A stretch of 48,350 nt of DNA, taken from positions 1 through 48,350 of the IMG/VR virus record IMGVR_UViG_3300030104_005252; one strand, given 5' to 3'. A model generated the notes under the pieces. It worked only from the letters and a program-made list of their open reading frames with translations, was not told the DNA's origin and made no database searches. Every line of letters begins with the position of its first letter. Within the stretch, counting starts at the first letter, position 1. Source of the stretch: a virus. A program made the translations under genes and the position numbers. Below are positions 47,556 to 48,350 of this stretch, one piece after another.

Positions 47556-47600
47556 AACCCTCTAGTTGCTAGGGTTCCCGCCCCGGCCAGGCCAGGCCAG
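47556..47600. repeat. Block-boundary element before P7
   Basis: AACCCT (47556-47561) with AGGGTT (47571-47576), plus an inner CTAG/CTAG, next to GGCCAGGCCAGGCCAG (47585-47600). It starts right at the stop codon of the gene ending at 47601. Best-preserved hairpin of the family. Confidence 0.6.
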
Positions 47601-47975
47601 TTAGTCCCCGGATACCCGGCTCAGTGCTTTCGGTAACCAGTCACCTGCCCAACTCAGGTCCACTTCCTCGCCGTTAGCGCGGACTTGCATGACGGTTATC
47701 CAGCTATCATGCCCCATACCAACCGAGTATTCGAGCGATTCCACGCTGCGGTTTACAGCAGCATCGAACCGACCTGCCTGGTAAAGAGCAAGCGCATCAG
47801 CCGTCGCCAGCCTGGCGCTGCTTACCATGCGATCGCCAAGAGCACCCTCCTCCTGAAGTTTTGAAACACGCACCCATTCGGAGTAAGCAGACCAAGCAGC
47901 AAAGGCAGCTAGAGAGCGGGTCACCGGAGCGAAGGTTCCACGACGACGGATAGTGGGAAGTTTGCGAGTAGACAT
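47601..47975 (-). CDS. Hypothetical protein, 124 aa
   Basis: ATG at 47975 behind leader hairpin copy F; a reading from 48002 would include the hairpin and is rejected. It begins MSTRKLPTIRRRGTFAPVTRS (basic), then is helical (ARLATADALALYQAGRFDAA, a single TPR-like helix pair). Last gene of block P8. Function unknown. Confidence 0.65.
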   Translation of the reverse strand: MSTRKLPTIRRRGTFAPVTRSLAAFAAWSAYSEWVRVSKLQEEGALGDRMVSSARLATADALALYQAGRFDAAVNRSVESLEYSVGMGHDSWITVMQVRANGEEVDLSWAGDWLPKALSRVSGD

Positions 47976-48022
47976 GAGATTTCCAATCCGCCGGGTGCCC
48001 ATCCCCGGCTTAGGGCGTTAGG
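47976..48022 (-). promoter_or_regulatory. Leader hairpin, copy F
   Basis: Perfect 6-bp stem GCCGGG (47990-47995) with CCCGGC (48004-48009), 8-base loop TGCCCATC, then GGATTGGAAATCTC to the ATG at 47975. Its flank CTAAACCCTAACGCCCTAAG matches copy C. Strongest hairpin of the six. Confidence 0.65.
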
Positions 48023-48024
48023 GT

Positions 48025-48270
48025 TTAGCTGCGACCTTCGAGAGCGAGACGCTGACGGCGCTTCTCTGCGAGGAGAGCTTTCCGTTCAGCACGCCGAGCG
48101 TCATCGGCTTTGCGAACACGCTTGTAGAGAGCTTCAAGCTGTTCGAGTTGATCGGCGCTGAGCGCTTCTTTTCCCCAGTCAGCGAACCGGTCGACGATGT
48201 TGTAAAGCTCTCCGTTGTACTCTTCGTTTGCCTTGTTGCGAAGTTTGCTGATGATGATGCGGCTGTTCAT
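48025..48270 (-). CDS. Small charged helical protein, 81 aa
   Basis: First gene after the junction promoter; ATG at 48270 with AGGAGAAAAGTC. It contains LSADQLEQLEALYKRVRKADDARRAERKALLAEKRRQRLALEGRS, a highly charged, probably single long helix or coiled coil. Its first codons recur at 20-1 because of the terminal redundancy. Possible nucleic-acid or host-protein binder; family unknown. Confidence 0.7.
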   Translation of the reverse strand: MNSRIIISKLRNKANEEYNGELYNIVDRFADWGKEALSADQLEQLEALYKRVRKADDARRAERKALLAEKRRQRLALEGRS

Positions 48271-48348
48271 GACTTTTCTCCTAACTTAGTTATGAGGTAA
48301 GTTTCCAAAGAACACAAGCAACACGACACGAAATCGACAAAAAAGATT
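48251..48348. repeat. Right copy of the terminal redundancy
   Basis: Identical to positions 1-98. The sequence ends two bases later and differs from the left end at the next base (a for c). It contains the start of the gene at 48270 and its promoter. Confidence 0.9.
48289..48317 (-). promoter_or_regulatory. Leftward early promoter, copy P8 (junction copy)
   Basis: Same sequence as P1: TTGTGT (48317-48312), 17-base spacer, CATAAC (48294-48289) on the minus strand, reading into the 81-residue gene. In a circular genome P1 and P8 are one site. Confidence 0.7.
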
Positions 48349-48350
48349 AA

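Noticed and set aside
1-48350. CRISPR array, tRNA genes, insertion sequences or integrase
   Set aside because: Repeats are dispersed and regulatory, not evenly spaced arrays. I saw no cloverleaf, transposase or integrase signature on either strand.

Overview
The window is a tailed bacteriophage genome, very probably one complete circular map. The first 98 bases recur at positions 48251-48348, and a gene start at the right end is repeated at the left end. Gene content is that of a siphovirus: terminase, Mu-gp29-like portal, MuF-like protein, capsid protease and scaffold, a frameshifted tail assembly chaperone, a 1042-residue tape measure and no sheath. I see no integrase, no convincing lysogeny repressor, no tRNA, no DNA polymerase and no CRISPR array. 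Replication probably relies on the host, aided by a phage DnaC-like loader. The host cannot be named from the sequence. Strong GGAGG-type ribosome sites and a muramidase-type endolysin point to an ordinary bacterium.

Layout. Positions 11252 down to 147, continuing through the circle junction to 48270 and down to 45064, form a leftward early region cut into transcription blocks. Each block opens with a near-identical promoter module, seven unique copies each with a 17-bp spacer. In order it carries a Mor-like activator, small proteins, a RecE-like exonuclease, an annealing-protein candidate, SSB, RusA and the DnaC-like loader. Next come an amidoligase with a gamma-glutamylcyclotransferase-like partner, a beta-class DNA methyltransferase and many tiny genes. 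A second repeat family, six leader hairpins just upstream of start codons, links several of these genes. Positions 11413-15215 (rightward), 16936-15301 (leftward), 17184-18383 (rightward) and 20016-18362 (leftward) form the DNA-modification region. Positions 20112-45063 are the rightward late region: packaging, head, tail, lysis and adhesins.

The most interesting part is the modification region. It encodes three ParB-like proteins, an ABC-ATPase fused to a GNAT acetyltransferase, a TET/JBP-type 2-oxoglutarate/Fe(II) dioxygenase, an alpha-glutamyl/putrescinyl-thymine-pyrophosphorylase-like protein, a P-loop kinase like the 5-hydroxymethyluracil DNA kinases, and a fold-type-II PLP enzyme. No dUMP hydroxymethylase is visible. 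The simplest reading is a pathway acting on finished DNA: TET/JBP oxidises thymine (or 5-methylcytosine) to the hydroxymethyl base, the kinase activates it, and the pyrophosphorylase-like enzyme displaces the activated group with an amine or amino acid. PLP, GNAT and perhaps amidoligase/cyclotransferase chemistry would then elaborate the side chain. The late region adds a second oddity: an 892-residue capsid protease fused to domains resembling a DNA ligase segment and a uracil-DNA glycosylase, with an apparent +1 frame break into the scaffold gene.
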